From positions 1 through 64,000 of the forward strand of contig CAZSXR010000002.1 of NCBI GenBank assembly GCA_964611335.1: a DNA stretch of 64,000 bases, read 5' to 3'. A program made the translations under genes and the position numbers. The notes under the pieces were generated by a model. It did not search any database. It was not told the origin of the DNA and saw only the letters and a list, made by a program, of their open reading frames with translations. Positions 44,109 to 52,775 of the stretch are shown in pieces. The stretch comes from BOG-1112 sp964611335. Its GTDB lineage: Bacteria; Bdellovibrionota_B; Oligoflexia; Oligoflexales; Bog-1112. How positions within the stretch are numbered: the first letter of the stretch is position 1; the number at the start of each line of letters is the position of its first letter.

Positions 44109-45275
44109 TCAAATAGAGTAAGTTGCGAGAAATTTAAGAGGATCTGATTCAAATTCTAAATAATTTTCAGGAGTGATAATTATCGATTTTGCATGAGGAT
44201 ATGTTTCTTGCATTTTCAAAAGTCCTCTCATAGCTTTCTTGCGACCACTTTTCACTTCAATTGCATAAAGAGAACGTCCCACTTTAACGACGTAATCCAC
44301 TTCATAACCTTTCTCACGCCAATAATAAACTTGCATATCAGCTCGGATCAACTGAGATCCCACGACAAGCTCAAACACACGTCCTCGTTCTTCATTAGTA
44401 TAAGCTTCCAGTATTCCCAAATAATATAAACAAGGAGCAAGTAAAAGCACTTTGGGTGAAGATGTTTTTGTAAGAACAGCTCTTTCGGAATATTTATGAA
44501 GAACTGCAATTAAAAAAGCTCCTTCATATAGGGAAAGATAATGTTTAACGAGATCTATATTTCCTCGATCCTGAATTTGACCGAGAAGTTTTGTATAACT
44601 GATTTCTTGAGCAGGGTATGAGCAAAGAATTTCGAAAGTCTGTTTGAACAAAGCAGGACTTTTCACATTTTGAAATTGTAAAATATCTTTTTCAATAACT
44701 GTCGTTATAATCGAATTTTTTACATAATTGGCCCATTCTTTAGTATGAATAAAAGGATAGGAACCTGGATAACCACCAAACTGAAAAAATTCTTCCATAT
44801 TGAGATTAGCGCCAAGTTTTGATTCTGAAAAATTCCAATGAAAGACTTTGATGAGTTGAAAACGCCCTGTCAAACTTTCCGTTAAGCCTTTTTGCAATTG
44901 CAAGGAACTGGATCCTAATAAAACACAAGCAAATTGTTTCTTTTCCTTTTTCAAGTTATCCCATAATTTTTTTATAATCTCAGACCAATTCTCACACTTT
45001 TGAATTTCATCAATAACAAGGAGCTTGTTCTCCTGAAATGCAGTTTGCCACTCTAAGACAAGCCAATCATTCCCCGTATTGAAGACTTGATCAGCACTGA
45101 CATAGTGAAACTTATTCGCATGTTCTCGTTCCAAATACTCCAGAACTGTTGTCGTCTTACCCACCTGCCGCGGTCCAAGAATCACCTGAATCAAGGGACT
45201 TTGCCTCTTGAGATTCTGATCTAAGCGGTCGATAAAACTTAATTTTACTAGATTTTTTCCCCATAAATCCGGCAT
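44109..45275 (-). CDS. AAA-type ATPase with DUF4143 domain
   Basis: 388 residues. The N-terminal P-loop is GPRQVGKTT (34-42), with Walker B LLVIDEIQKCENW and sensor-like VLLGSSSLQL; DUF4143 lies in the C-terminal half, ending in an endonuclease-like YEVDYVVKVGRSLYAIEVKSG (D...E-x-K). ATG 45275 is chosen because GAGG precedes it. These widespread ATPases are often horizontally moved and are of uncertain function. Two palindromes just upstream suggest its own repression. Confidence 0.9.
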   Translation of the reverse strand: MPDLWGKNLVKLSFIDRLDQNLKRQSPLIQVILGPRQVGKTTTVLEYLEREHANKFHYVSADQVFNTGNDWLVLEWQTAFQENKLLVIDEIQKCENWSEIIKKLWDNLKKEKKQFACVLLGSSSLQLQKGLTESLTGRFQLIKVFHWNFSESKLGANLNMEEFFQFGGYPGSYPFIHTKEWANYVKNSIITTVIEKDILQFQNVKSPALFKQTFEILCSYPAQEISYTKLLGQIQDRGNIDLVKHYLSLYEGAFLIAVLHKYSERAVLTKTSSPKVLLLAPCLYYLGILEAYTNEERGRVFELVVGSQLIRADMQVYYWREKGYEVDYVVKVGRSLYAIEVKSGRKKAMRGLLKMQETYPHAKSIIITPENYLEFESDPLKFLATYSI

Positions 45276-45298
45276 ATTATACCTCAAATTGATATTTC

Positions 45299-45335
45299 AT
45301 AGCTTAGGCTATTATTTTTCATAGGTCAACCTATG
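45299..45335. promoter_or_regulatory. Two adjacent operator-like palindromes
   Basis: ATAGC-TTAG-GCTAT (45299-45312) and TCATAGGT-CA-ACCTATGA (45319-45336) lie 24-60 bp upstream of the DUF4143 ATPase start. Both contain CATAG/CTATG half-sites, spaced about two helical turns apart. They may bind one dimeric regulator; none is encoded beside them. Confidence 0.5.
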
Positions 45336-45411
45336 ATTTTGACGAAATGAGATTTAGAAAAATCTTATTCTTACTCACTTAACATGCCCCCTTCACATAA
45401 GGAGCGTATCG

Positions 45412-46146
45412 ATGCAATTAAAATCAACTATGTTTTTTTTATGCCTGTCCTTAGCGAATCTTGCTTTTTCATCAAATGAAATGGAGAACGATTTTGATCC
45501 ACAAGCTCATTGCGTAGAAGTGATTGATAAAGAAAAACTTCATGACAATCTCACAACCATAAATAATTACTTAGCTGCGATTGAAGACATACTCAATGAT
45601 ATTGTATCGTTAAATTCTCATCCTCGACAAATCACCAAAAATGATCAAAGAAATCTTGAAAGTATTTTTTCAAAACTTAAAAGTTCTGTTTTAACACTTG
45701 TAAAGCTGACAGGCCGTGAAGATCTTAAAGCACATATTGAAAAAATTCCTCTTTTAGAAAATGAAGCAAAAGTCACACAATGGTCAGGTAAAACTTTTAG
45801 ACGTTGGATGTTTTGTGCTTGCAATGCTCGCAATTCTGCTGACTTCGAGAATGGCAACATATGCTTGACAGGTATATTCACAGCAGGTAGTTACCCAGCT
45901 TTGGTATACATCATTTCAGGACTTATAAATCTTGCTCAAGCAACCGCTATTGCAGCCACTTGCTGTGCTGAATCGGAAACTTTTAACGTAAAACATGAAC
46001 TTAATTATGGGAAGAATGAATGGGAAGCGGCTATTAAAAATATAAGAGTAGCCATCGTCCGCATTGCTCATAAAAATGGGCTCATAGTGGGAGAAGAGCA
46101 ATATTGGGAAGAGAATTTAAAGTTAGCAAATTGCAAATCTCTATGA
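45412..46146 (+). CDS. Secreted helical protein, unknown
   Basis: 244 residues with signal peptide MQLKSTMFFLCLSLANLAFS, then a mainly helical domain with a long amphipathic stretch (~35-110) and three pairs of cysteines in the second half (CAC, CLTG, CC), suggesting disulfides after export. AAGGAG seven bases before the ATG. It is followed by a solute-binding protein gene after 53 bp. No family recognised. Confidence 0.6.
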   Translation: MQLKSTMFFLCLSLANLAFSSNEMENDFDPQAHCVEVIDKEKLHDNLTTINNYLAAIEDILNDIVSLNSHPRQITKNDQRNLESIFSKLKSSVLTLVKLTGREDLKAHIEKIPLLENEAKVTQWSGKTFRRWMFCACNARNSADFENGNICLTGIFTAGSYPALVYIISGLINLAQATAIAATCCAESETFNVKHELNYGKNEWEAAIKNIRVAIVRIAHKNGLIVGEEQYWEENLKLANCKSL

Positions 46147-46199
46147 CTTCTCAATGTCAAAAATGATAGACTCCTTCTGAACATCCAAAAGGAGTCTTT

Positions 46200-47708
46200 G
46201 TGTTCAAAAGCATCTTTCTTGTCATTGAGTTATTCACCTATACTTCCGCATTCTCTCAAACAAAGGAAATGAGTTTCGCATTCGAAACTCATCCACGAAC
46301 CATAGACCCCCGTTTTGCAAACGACGCAAACAGTCAGTATCTTTCAGATCTCACAAACTGCTCTCTCATAAGCTACAATTCCCTTGGAAATATTGAAGGT
46401 CAAATTGCTTCCACTTGGAAGTGGACTGGACCCACAACACTTCAATTGGAAATAAAACCAAACATTAAATTCAGCGATGGAAGTCTTCTGAATATAGAAG
46501 ACATCGTTTCAACCTATAGCTTTCTCACTTCAAAAAACTCATCCTCACCTATTGCGGGTTCTTTTCGAAAAGTAAAAAGTATAAAAGCTGTTTCTGAAAA
46601 ACTTATTCAATTTGAACTCACAGAAGCGGATTCAACTTTTGTAGATAACCTTTTCATTGGGATTTTACCTAAACGTCTTTCAAATCTCCCGATGATTTCA
46701 GATCCCTCACAACTCATAGGTTGCGGCGCATTCAAAATCACAAAGATCGATAGCAGCGACTACACATTAACACGAAACGATCACTACTCCTTAGGTCCCA
46801 TAGCAAAACTCAACGCAGTCCATCTTAAAGTCATTAAAGATGATACAACACGTTTTTCAAAGTTACGAAAAGGTGAATTAGATCTTGTACAAAATGGAAT
46901 TTCCAGAGGTCAGTTGAAATCTATTCCTCATTCTTATCCGAACTTAAAAGTAGACGCCAAAGCAGGTTTAAACGTGATGTACTTGGGTTTTAATTTTAAA
47001 GATCCTATTCTTTCTAAAAAAGAAGTACGTCAGGCTCTTTCTTTGGGAGTCAACCGTGATGAAATCGTTCAGTACATACTTCAAGGATTAGCAGAAAAAG
47101 CGAAAGGCTTTCTCAGCAAAGAAAATCCTTATTGTGCAGAGAATCTGCCTAATATAGAATTCAACAAAGAACAAGCGAAAATTCTTCTCGATAAAGCAGG
47201 CTTTCCTGAAAAGGGACCTGATAAAGTTCGTTTTGAAATCATTCTCAAAACAACTTCTGAAATGACACGCGTAAATATTGCTTATGGAATAGCTGGTCAC
47301 TTGAAAGAACTAGGAATCAAGGTTCGAGTTCAAGCTCTCGAATGGGGTAAATTCAAATACGACCTAGATAAAGGAAATGTACAACTCTGGATTGCAAACT
47401 GGATTGGGTACAAAGATCCCGACATTTACCGTTACACTCTTGCAAGTGAGAGCTTTCCACCGCATGGTGGAAATCGAGGTTGGTATTCCAACATAAAGCT
47501 GGACAAAATTCTGGATGAAGCTCACAAGTCTCACGATGAGAAAGTTCGAAAGAACCTTTATGTAGAAGCTCAGAAGATTGTGAGTGAAGATTTACCTTAT
47601 GTGTTTTTATGGCATGATAAGAACTATGTTGTGTATAACAAAAATTTGAAAGACTATGAATTGTATGCAGATGGACGGTATTCTTCTCTAAGGAATGTGA
47701 TGAAATAA
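46200..47708 (+). CDS. Peptide/oligopeptide ABC transporter substrate-binding protein
   Basis: 502-residue family-5 extracellular solute-binding protein (DppA/OppA type). It has a signal peptide, then FETHPRTIDPRFANDANSQY, LKPNIKFSDGSLLNIEDIV-like domain I/II signatures and LGVNRDEIV. GTG start directly after AAAGGAGTCTTT. There are no permease or ATPase genes nearby, so it is an orphan binding protein that would share a distant transporter. The 3' end overlaps aroB by 55 bp in convergent orientation. Confidence 0.9.
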   Translation: MFKSIFLVIELFTYTSAFSQTKEMSFAFETHPRTIDPRFANDANSQYLSDLTNCSLISYNSLGNIEGQIASTWKWTGPTTLQLEIKPNIKFSDGSLLNIEDIVSTYSFLTSKNSSSPIAGSFRKVKSIKAVSEKLIQFELTEADSTFVDNLFIGILPKRLSNLPMISDPSQLIGCGAFKITKIDSSDYTLTRNDHYSLGPIAKLNAVHLKVIKDDTTRFSKLRKGELDLVQNGISRGQLKSIPHSYPNLKVDAKAGLNVMYLGFNFKDPILSKKEVRQALSLGVNRDEIVQYILQGLAEKAKGFLSKENPYCAENLPNIEFNKEQAKILLDKAGFPEKGPDKVRFEIILKTTSEMTRVNIAYGIAGHLKELGIKVRVQALEWGKFKYDLDKGNVQLWIANWIGYKDPDIYRYTLASESFPPHGGNRGWYSNIKLDKILDEAHKSHDEKVRKNLYVEAQKIVSEDLPYVFLWHDKNYVVYNKNLKDYELYADGRYSSLRNVMK

Positions 47709-48892
47709 TCTAGACAAAGAGAACGAGAAAGATTTTTTATTAAATATCCCGCTTCACTTACAAATACAAAAGGAACGCTGTTCTCATCCCTTTTCTTCTT
47801 ATCTATCAACATATAATTACAAATCTTCTCAGCTACACTTTCTAAAGACACACTCATTTTTTTTTCAAGCTCACTTTTACTCAACAAACACTTCGATCTC
47901 TGTAAAGATGAAAATACACTTTCAAAATTTGAAAAAAAACCCATCTTTTGAGCTAAAAACAATTCAAAAGCCAAACCTACAGCAACAGCTTCTCCATGAC
48001 TCAAATCCACACCTAACTCTATTGCAAAAGCTTCCAAAGCATGAGCGAGCGTATGACCCAAGTTGAGAACAGCTCTTTCCCCTTTTTCAAAAGGATCTCG
48101 TTGGACTATCTGTGCCTTAACATCGAGAAGTTTCGGCAAATGATTATAGATCTTTTCTAAATCATAATGCTCAAAAGCTACGCACAAATTTTCAAATAAA
48201 AAATTATCTCTTTTAATCAAAGCATGTTTCAAACATTCACTTCCACCCGAATAGACTTCTCTTTCAGGAAGAGTTTTAAGAAAATTTTTATAAACAAGTA
48301 CCTTCTCTGGAAATGCAAAGGCTCCTACCAAATTCTTTCCATGAGGAGTAAAGTTTACTCCTGTTTTTCCACCTAAAGACGCATCAACCATCGCCAACAA
48401 AGTTGTAGGAGCGAGAATAAATTTTACACCTACAAGATGCGCTGCAAACGCCGCTAAATCGCTGGTGATCCCTCCACCTATAATAAGCCATGGTAAATTC
48501 ATATCTGCAAATTCAATTAGATTTGCAACATATTCAAGCGATTTTTTATCTTCGGTAGGATTGTTAAATATATAATCTACATGTTTTTCTAAAAACGAAG
48601 ACCAAGCTTTCAAAACATTTGAATCGCAAACTACAAAACTGTTTTGAAGTAAATCTTCAAATTCTGAATTAAATTCTTCATGAAACTCACTAAGATGAAT
48701 TGAATTTCCAGAACTCTTTAAAAATTTTCCTCGCATATAATAGCGTTGGGCTGTTTCAAAAGTTTGTGGAGAGAATTCCGATGAGAAATTCCATTCATCG
48801 TGACGACCCATGTGCTTTTTAAATGCTGTATGGAGCGCTTTAATGGTATTTTCTGGCCAGCGCAGACTTTTTTCAATTTCGAAATCATTCAT
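47654..48892 (-). CDS. aroB: 3-dehydroquinate synthase
   Basis: Second step of the shikimate pathway (DAHP to 3-dehydroquinate, NAD and metal dependent). Motifs: GGGITSDLAAFAAHLVGVKF, PTTLLAMVDASLGGKTGVN, KNLVGAFAFP, ECLKHALI, LNLGHTLAHALE and SHGEAVAVG with the metal ligands. 412 residues, about 50 longer than usual at the N terminus. ATG 48892 is preferred over TTG 48901. Other sugar-phosphate cyclases share these motifs, but the metal-site set is that of AroB. Nine bases separate it from the upstream gene. Confidence 0.88.
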   Translation of the reverse strand: MNDFEIEKSLRWPENTIKALHTAFKKHMGRHDEWNFSSEFSPQTFETAQRYYMRGKFLKSSGNSIHLSEFHEEFNSEFEDLLQNSFVVCDSNVLKAWSSFLEKHVDYIFNNPTEDKKSLEYVANLIEFADMNLPWLIIGGGITSDLAAFAAHLVGVKFILAPTTLLAMVDASLGGKTGVNFTPHGKNLVGAFAFPEKVLVYKNFLKTLPEREVYSGGSECLKHALIKRDNFLFENLCVAFEHYDLEKIYNHLPKLLDVKAQIVQRDPFEKGERAVLNLGHTLAHALEAFAIELGVDLSHGEAVAVGLAFELFLAQKMGFFSNFESVFSSLQRSKCLLSKSELEKKMSVSLESVAEKICNYMLIDKKKRDENSVPFVFVSEAGYLIKNLSRSLCLDYFITFLREEYRPSAYNS

Positions 48893-48901
48893 GAAATCCA
48901 A

Positions 48902-49561
48902 CTACCAAAAAACGGCTCCCCAAAAAGCCATCACAAACATAAGCAAATCTTCAAAAAGAGTCACAGTAGACATAGGGAGTTTGAAGACTGTACCCAAACA
49001 TGCACAGGAAATATGCCGTTTTTTTCGAAGACTTTGCGCCACTCCTAAGGTGCTAACAAACATAACGATGGCCGTAAGTATATTTACAACTCGCATATTG
49101 TCAGAAAGCAAATAGCATAAACCTAATACCAACTCAACAAAGGGAAAAAGATAGCCGTAAAAAGGAAAACGCTTCGCGATAAGGTCATAGGCCCTATATC
49201 CATTGGCAAATCCCTTCAAATCCAAAAATTTAAAAAATGAAAATACGACAAAAAACCAACCCATGAAATGAATCATGAATCGTCTCATATCGAAGGAAAA
49301 AGATTTCCACTCAAACAACACAACACCACTTATCAAATAGAAAAAAATCAAAATTAGAGGGAAGTAGGTTTTAAATGGAGAATTGTCTACTTTTTGAATG
49401 GACTCAGGTGAATGTACATACTTGTCGGGGTGAACTGCAAAACGATCATGACACAATTTTGAACAGAAATGATAGTCCTTCCCCTTGTACTTGAATTGCA
49501 AGTGGTCGGGTTCTGTCACATCCATTCCACAAACAGGATCTATATTATGATGAGTTTTCAT
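48902..49561 (-). CDS. YHS-domain fused to MauE/DoxX-like membrane protein
   Basis: 219 residues. Residues 1-50 are a YHS metal-binding module (DPVCGMDV, YHFCSKLCHDRF), normally seen on copper-handling proteins. Residues ~65-219 are a four-helix MauE-like membrane domain with CACLGTVF, the motif linked to disulfide/methylamine-dehydrogenase maturation proteins. GGAGGTCCC precedes the ATG. A metal-linked redox or thiol role in the inner membrane is inference. Just upstream of aroB on the same strand. Confidence 0.8.
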   Translation of the reverse strand: MKTHHNIDPVCGMDVTEPDHLQFKYKGKDYHFCSKLCHDRFAVHPDKYVHSPESIQKVDNSPFKTYFPLILIFFYLISGVVLFEWKSFSFDMRRFMIHFMGWFFVVFSFFKFLDLKGFANGYRAYDLIAKRFPFYGYLFPFVELVLGLCYLLSDNMRVVNILTAIVMFVSTLGVAQSLRKKRHISCACLGTVFKLPMSTVTLFEDLLMFVMAFWGAVFW

Positions 49562-49622
49562 GGGACCTCCTATAACTACACTAGCAGAGTGTAATTATAG
49601 TGTCACCATATCGTAGGACTTT

Positions 49623-51059
49623 TTAGAAACGAGACCACAAGTACTGATTGGTTACCTCGTGATGAAAAATTACTTCTTCTGTTTTAATCAAAGTACCCAA
49701 CTCCTTAGGACATCTATCCGCAGCAATAGACTTACGCTCCACATATTTTTCTTTTGTTTCTTCGCCTAAGAAATGGGTCATCAACTCACTCGCTTTAAAG
49801 TGTTTGATAGCATCCTGAATCTGACCAGGAAGCACACGCGTTCGTGGTCTTTTCTGATCATTTCCGCTGTCTAAAGGACCTTCTAATCCCGTGCGAAGCA
49901 ACAATAAAAACGTCAAATAGGGATTGGCATCGGGAGCAACAGACCGCACTTCTATACGGGAAGAAGCTTCATTGCCAAGAGGTATACGCACCATAGACGT
50001 ACGATCGTTTGCTGAAGATTTAATCTGATTGGGAGCTTCATAATGAGGGTCTAATCTGCGATAAGCATTGACACTGGGATTTAAAACTAAGCACAAATCG
50101 TTAGCACTGTAAAGAATACGCTCTACAAAATCCCATGCAATTTGTGAAAGCTTTTCAGCACCATTTGCATCATGAAAAATATTTTTCTCTTTAGAAGAAA
50201 TAGAAATATTACAATGCATCCCGCTTCCGTTGATACCCACAACCGGTTTTGGTAGAAAACTTGCTGTCTTTCCAGAATTAGCAGCTATCTGACGTGCTAA
50301 AAGTTTGTAAAGTTGAAGTTGGTCAGCAGCTATTAGCGCATCCGCATACTTGTAATTCAACTCAAATTGGGAAGGCGCTACTTCAGGATGGTCTTTCTCA
50401 TTTTCAAAACCCATCGCACGTTTAGCTTCTGCAAATTCATCGATAAACAACTTTAAAGGATCTCGTGGTAAGGAACTAAAATAACCACCACCTGAAACCA
50501 ATTTAAAACCCTTACCGGTTTCGTAAGTCTGTTCAGCATTCAAACCATCAAGTAAAAAACCTTCACACTCTACGGCCACATTAGTTGTATAAGCTTTTTC
50601 TTTCTTCAACTTGTCACAGTAAGCTTTCAATTGAGAGCGCATATCGGAAATATAATGCGTACCATCTTTATCTTTCACATTGGCAAACATAATCACTTTG
50701 CCCGGTCCGAAAACATCACTCGGCAACCAACGGAAAGAACCCCAATCAGGATCCAAACGCAAGTCAGACTGATCTACCTGTGTAAACCCTCGAACAGAAG
50801 ATCCATCAAAAGTAAGATTGTTATAGGAACTCAAAAGAAATTTTTTGTCGTAGTCGAGCATATGAAAACGACCTTCGATATCTGTGAAGCAAAGAGTCAC
50901 AGCTTTCAAACGCTCTTCGGATTCTAAATATTGTGTGTAATGAGCTTTCAACTCCGCATCTGTAGATGTTCGAACGCGGTCTTTAGCTTCAAGATTAAGT
51001 ATTTCAAGTTGCTTGTAAGGGATCTCTAAAAAATTTCTGAGCGGTTCTGTGAAAGACAT
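49623..51059 (-). CDS. glnA: Glutamine synthetase
   Basis: ATP-dependent glutamate + ammonia to glutamine. Signatures: LTFDGSSVRGFTQVDQSDL, KPVVGINGSGMHCNIS (ATP/ammonia site), NAYRRL, and the C-terminal IEVRSVAPDANPYL. The adenylylation-loop Tyr region of type I-beta enzymes is not conserved. 478 residues. ATG 51059 follows GGAG; the longer frame to 51101 has no ribosome site. Stand-alone gene. Confidence 0.92.
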   Translation of the reverse strand: MSFTEPLRNFLEIPYKQLEILNLEAKDRVRTSTDAELKAHYTQYLESEERLKAVTLCFTDIEGRFHMLDYDKKFLLSSYNNLTFDGSSVRGFTQVDQSDLRLDPDWGSFRWLPSDVFGPGKVIMFANVKDKDGTHYISDMRSQLKAYCDKLKKEKAYTTNVAVECEGFLLDGLNAEQTYETGKGFKLVSGGGYFSSLPRDPLKLFIDEFAEAKRAMGFENEKDHPEVAPSQFELNYKYADALIAADQLQLYKLLARQIAANSGKTASFLPKPVVGINGSGMHCNISISSKEKNIFHDANGAEKLSQIAWDFVERILYSANDLCLVLNPSVNAYRRLDPHYEAPNQIKSSANDRTSMVRIPLGNEASSRIEVRSVAPDANPYLTFLLLLRTGLEGPLDSGNDQKRPRTRVLPGQIQDAIKHFKASELMTHFLGEETKEKYVERKSIAADRCPKELGTLIKTEEVIFHHEVTNQYLWSRF

Positions 51060-51205
51060 ATTACGACTCCTTGAGATTTTGTTTGTAAGACTAATTTTCA
51101 ATATATTTAATATAATTTGTTAAATATTTAGCCTTATTAATATAAAATATATTCTAATTTCAGCTTTGTCTAGATCTGAGTCTCAAAAAGCCTTTTTGGC
51201 GGAAT

Positions 51206-51631
51206 TTAGAAGGGAAAGTTGAAAACTTGGACTTGGCCACCAAAGCGGCCAGTATTGTTATGAAAGTAGATCTGACTTTGAGGAAAGGAAAACGCAAAGA
51301 GATGGGTGTCTTTATTGTATTGGATCAAAGCGGATGAATCGGTAAAACTTGCATCAAACAAGCCCACGAGCATCCCTACAAAGAATCCAATACCGACACT
51401 GGAACCAAATTCAGAGGAGCGGAATTCTTTAGAGATTAAGGAATAAGCCCCATATCCAGCACCTCCTAATAGGGCGCCATAAAAGGAATCTACAAAAACA
51501 GTCTTCATCCATGGACCCGATTCTCGTTTGACGACTACTGTTTTTTCAGCATGAACGGCACTTGCTATGAAAAGATTTATAAACAAAAACATGGAGAGGA
51601 TTGCAGCACGAATGGAATACTTAGTCAGCAT
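51206..51631 (-). CDS. Exported small membrane protein, unknown
   Basis: 141 residues: signal peptide ending ...ASAVHA, then a domain with two Gly-rich hydrophobic stretches (YGALLGGAGYGAYSLI, VGIGFFVGMLVGLF) and a beta-rich C terminus ending in Phe (FNFPF), which resembles an outer-membrane insertion signal. AAGGGTAACT before ATG 51631. No family recognised. Confidence 0.6.
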   Translation of the reverse strand: MLTKYSIRAAILSMFLFINLFIASAVHAEKTVVVKRESGPWMKTVFVDSFYGALLGGAGYGAYSLISKEFRSSEFGSSVGIGFFVGMLVGLFDASFTDSSALIQYNKDTHLFAFSFPQSQIYFHNNTGRFGGQVQVFNFPF

Positions 51632-51739
51632 AGTTACCCTTTTCTTCAAAAATGTCTCGGGCAATCATATAGGATTAGGCTGTCGATCTCAAATGCTTAG
51701 ACCAAAAATCACGCCAGTTATTTTCAGAGGGCTTCGTAG

Positions 51740-51768
51740 TTGACACCCCCAGTCAATAAAGTTAAGAA
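51740..51768 (+). promoter_or_regulatory. Likely promoter of tRNA-Asn
   Basis: Perfect -35 TTGACA at 51740-51745, 17-base spacer, weak -10 TAAGAA at 51763-51768, 17 bp ahead of the tRNA. Same layout as the tRNA-Ala promoter. Confidence 0.5.
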
Positions 51769-51784
51769 GAATGTCTATCCCAGA

Positions 51785-51860
51785 TCCTCAGTAGCTCAGT
51801 CGGTAGAGCAGCTGGCTGTTAACCAGCGGGTCGGCGGTTCGAGTCCGTCCTGAGGAGCCA
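51785..51860 (+). tRNA. tRNA-Asn (GTT)
   Basis: 76-nt cloverleaf: acceptor TCCTCAG/CTGAGGA, D-arm GCTC...GAGC, anticodon stem-loop GCTGG-CTGTTAA-CCAGC (anticodon GTT, Asn), T-arm GGCGG-TTCGAGT-CCGTC, discriminator G and encoded CCA. Confidence 0.96.
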
Positions 51861-51932
51861 CTTTTTCTTATTTGAATCAGAATATTTTTTTCATTAGTAC
51901 GATGCATCAACTTTTGCTTATAAAAGGATTTT

Positions 51933-52088
51933 ATGGAATCCGTTTTTACTATGTCAGCCGGCCTCGGACTAAGCCTACTCTTTCAAGCACAACCGCCACA
52001 TGGAATGAACAAGCTCCCTCAAAGCTCCTCTGCCGAATTTCTGAAAGAACCGGCCAGTTTAATGACGGATAGATCGGATCAAGCCTAA
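51933..52088 (+). CDS. Possible small protein (51 aa) after tRNA-Asn
   Basis: ATG 51933 with AAAAGG six bases upstream opens a 51-codon frame ending at TAA 52086. The product starts with a short hydrophobic run (MSAGLGLSLLF) and continues as a Ser/Pro/Gln-rich tail. No family recognised. The surrounding ~330-bp gap (51861-52191) shows nothing else. Could be chance. Confidence 0.35.
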   Translation: MESVFTMSAGLGLSLLFQAQPPHGMNKLPQSSSAEFLKEPASLMTDRSDQA

Positions 52089-52191
52089 GATCTTAAACTG
52101 AACAGGACCTAGTTGCTACATGAGAGGAGAGATGGTTTTACTTTTCCACTAATTTTCTTCAGATAAGTTGAAGGAAGAGGATCCATTTCTA

Positions 52192-52599
52192 TCAAAAATT
52201 AAACATCAAAATTGTTATTAAAAGAATAACAAAATCAACCGCAGAAACAACACACCACGTGCAAAATGCTTTTAATATGAAAGCCTGAATAAAAACGAAA
52301 TACATCGAGAAAGCAAATCCAAAATATATAAGCCCCTTTACAAATTCAACCATCATCGGAAATCCATTTATCCCCAGCAATGTTAGAATGAAAATAAGGA
52401 AGTAAATTGTAAGCCCAGCATAGGTATTGGGAATACCGAAAGTCTTGCTCCATTTACTCTGTTGCACCTTTAGACACCACTCTTGTGGAAAGAACAGACA
52501 TTTGACAGGGGTTTTTGTGAAAGAGTGATAGGAAAGATAGATTGTATTGATGATTCCAATGAATGAAAAGATTAAGATCAAGACAATAGGGGTACTCAT
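52192..52599 (-). CDS. Small VKOR-family membrane protein
   Basis: 135 residues from ATG 52599 (GGAGGAAATT before it), four hydrophobic helices, loop cysteines C34 and C42, a GIPNTYAG motif and the quinone-side CTWC (C113, C116). This is the bare vitamin-K-epoxide-reductase domain that reoxidises periplasmic disulfide carriers. A second VKOR fused to DsbA is at 37264-38466, so the organism has at least two. The thioredoxin partner of this one is not adjacent. Confidence 0.85.
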   Translation of the reverse strand: MSTPIVLILIFSFIGIINTIYLSYHSFTKTPVKCLFFPQEWCLKVQQSKWSKTFGIPNTYAGLTIYFLIFILTLLGINGFPMMVEFVKGLIYFGFAFSMYFVFIQAFILKAFCTWCVVSAVDFVILLITILMFNF

Positions 52600-52775
52600 A
52601 ATTTCCTCCAAAAGAATATTCTAAGAAAAGTATAACACAAGCATAGTACAAGTTGGTAATTCTGGAAGATCTCTCATAAGAGTGCATATAAAAAGTTTCG
52701 TCACAGCGTCTGTTCATTGACTGATTTTCATCAGTTTATTAGAATAATCTAAAATAATCAATATAGGACATGAAT

